Assembly (NCBI GenBank): GCA_948470475.1
Contig: OX419338.1
Coordinates: forward strand, 29,257,548-29,321,547
Length of the DNA stretch: 64,000 nucleotides
Source of the DNA: Galaxea fascicularis
Lineage: Eukaryota > Cnidaria > Anthozoa > Scleractinia > Euphylliidae
Direction: 5' to 3'
The translations under genes and the position numbers were made by a program. This document shows, piece after piece, positions 62,733 to 64,000 of the stretch (position 1 is its first letter; every line of letters starts with the position of its first letter). The notes beneath the pieces were generated by a model. It saw nothing but the letters and a program-made list of their open reading frames with translations, was not told the origin of the DNA and did not search any database.

Positions 62733-63300
62733 CTCGAGAACAACAACCTTTACGCTGACCTACAGTCATCATAGAGGAAGAACCATAGTACCGAAACAGC
62801 GTTACTAAAGGTCCCTAATGACTTTCTTTTGAACGTGAATCAACAAAGGGTAACTTAGCTGATCATGCTTGACCTAAGCGCGGCGTTTGACACTGTTCAC
62901 CACGGACGTTTGCTAAACATCTTAAACTCGAAACTCGGTGTGGACAGCATTGCTCTACTTGGTTCGACTCGTACCTGAAAAATCGTTCATATCGCGTCTC
63001 CGTGAATGGAGAACTCTCAAAATCGTTCTGCCCAACGTCAGGACTACCTCAGGGCTCGTGTCTCGGGCCATTACTATTTAACATCTATGCTACTGGCATA
63101 TTCAACATCGTGAAGAAGCATCTTCCGCAGATCCACTGCTACTCGGACGACTCTCAACTATATTTATCATTTCACTGCAAGCCATGGGAAACTGCTTAAT
63201 TGACATTAGGAAATGGGCCAAATCAAATTATTTTAAACTGAATGACGACAAAACCGAATTTGTAATTATTGGCACAAAACAACAGCTTGCAAAAACTCAT

Positions 63301-64000
63301 ATTTCCACTTTATTTTTTCCTCAGTGCGTGGCGGGCGGTATTCAACAAATCCTGCAATCTGATTGGTTCCGGGAGCGGGCGATATTTTCTCATCCGACTC
63401 GCTCACGGCGGGCAGTATCGTTGCGGGATGAGTCGTCGATTACATCTTTTTACACCGGCGCGACGAAAGAGTATTTTTGCTCTTAAAATGAAAGTTCCCA
63501 CTTACTACTAATTTACGAAGTGAAGGAAAACATCAGCGGTGGAATAAAATCCTAATTATCAGTTCTCCTAAAAAAGGCGAGTATTCACTAGATTTTGTTT
63601 ACAACACTTTGCTTTCGCTTTGCTGTTTTACGAGTCGTTGTTTTTCTTGAAGAGTTGACACGCCGTAAAACTGAATACGACTAACTTCAGAACTCCGGTT
63701 TTCATTTGATATTCGTTATTTCCTTTGGAGTTTAACTTTTTCATCTCGATCCATTTTCCTTCACTAAAAGAAATGTAAGCTTAATTAAGCTTATTAGCCA
63801 AAATGGTAAAACGAAAACCTCACAAAGTTGTGTCGTTGGCATAGTGATGAACTATTACGACAACGTGTTTTTCTCGCTTAGTTTTCTTGTTTTAGCATTT
63901 ATCCGTGTAAATGTCGTGATGGAAAGCAAACAGAATTACTTAAATAAGACATAAAGAAAGAGACTGATGTGATGCTCTACTTGCGTTTGAAGAACTTCCA
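63301..64000. other. Right-edge region, no gene supported
   Basis: LINE similarity ends near 63300 and a different repeat follows (CAATCTGATTGGTTCCGGGA, CGGCGGGCAGTATCG). AT-rich non-coding sequence extends to the end. No NPHP4 exon was recognised here. Confidence 0.35.

Larger units (their letters stand above)
61882..63300 (+). pseudogene. L2/CR1-like LINE reverse-transcriptase relic, split by a solo LTR
   Basis: Left part (to 62153): WKETFVTPLLKKCGLEFAYN, LRPISNLSYISKLVETAV. Right part (from about 62738): LDLSAAFDTVHHGRLLNILN, GLPQGSCLGPLLFNIYATGI, CYSDDSQLYLSF (the catalytic YADD box reads YSDD), then NDDKTEFVIIGT. The order of domains 2, 3, 4, 5 and 7 of a reverse transcriptase is preserved. 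Frameshifts and stops (after the DTVHH block and after the SDD box) show decay. The two halves join at codon level once the 579-bp LTR and one copy of CTCGA are ignored. Confidence 0.8.

Overview
This is a metazoan nuclear window: introns with GT-AG splice sites, single-exon retroelement ORFs and AATAAA signals are all visible. The host genes are conserved animal genes. The repeat content (Penelope-like fragments with hammerhead ribozymes, L2/CR1-like LINE relics, many short TIR elements) and base composition suggest a cnidarian, most likely a stony coral; that assignment is inference. Exons were joined by hand from splice signals, reading phase and protein similarity, without transcripts.

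Layout. (1) 1-5.9 kb: the last codons of an unidentified plus-strand gene, then repeats, including a Penelope-like endonuclease fragment between 62-bp inverted arms with a hammerhead-ribozyme core. (2) 6.0-13.7 kb, minus: complete DDOST (OST48, oligosaccharyltransferase subunit), 12 exons, 446 aa. (3) 14-24 kb: gene-poor and repeat-rich, with one intronless 129-aa plus-strand ORF that looks like a BH3-only apoptosis protein with two BH3-like motifs and a tail anchor. (4) 24.2-40.7 kb, minus: complete AP2M1 (AP-2 mu), 11 exons, 439 aa. Its intron 2 contains a 7.0-kb DNA transposon flanked by TTAA, with 17-bp inverted termini. The transposon carries two divergent spliced genes: a 769-aa transposase with an N-terminal methyl-CpG-binding-like domain, and a 121-aa protein I do not recognise. 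(5) 41.0-56.6 kb, plus: the 5' part of NPHP4 (nephrocystin-4), head-to-head with AP2M1 across about 320 bp. It ends either at an early terminal exon or continues beyond the window. (6) 57-64 kb: mobile-element territory. It holds a glycosyltransferase-like ORF with two in-frame stops just downstream of a hammerhead ribozyme, a 0.94-kb TIR element packed with CGGAAAC motifs, and an L2/CR1-like LINE relic split by a solo LTR with a perfect 5-bp target duplication.

The host genes are housekeeping (N-glycosylation, clathrin endocytosis, cilium) and have no evident joint function. The most interesting material is in the mobile elements: the MBD-transposase transposon with its small partner gene and twin E2F-like promoter motifs, and the hammerhead ribozyme next to the glycosyltransferase ORF.
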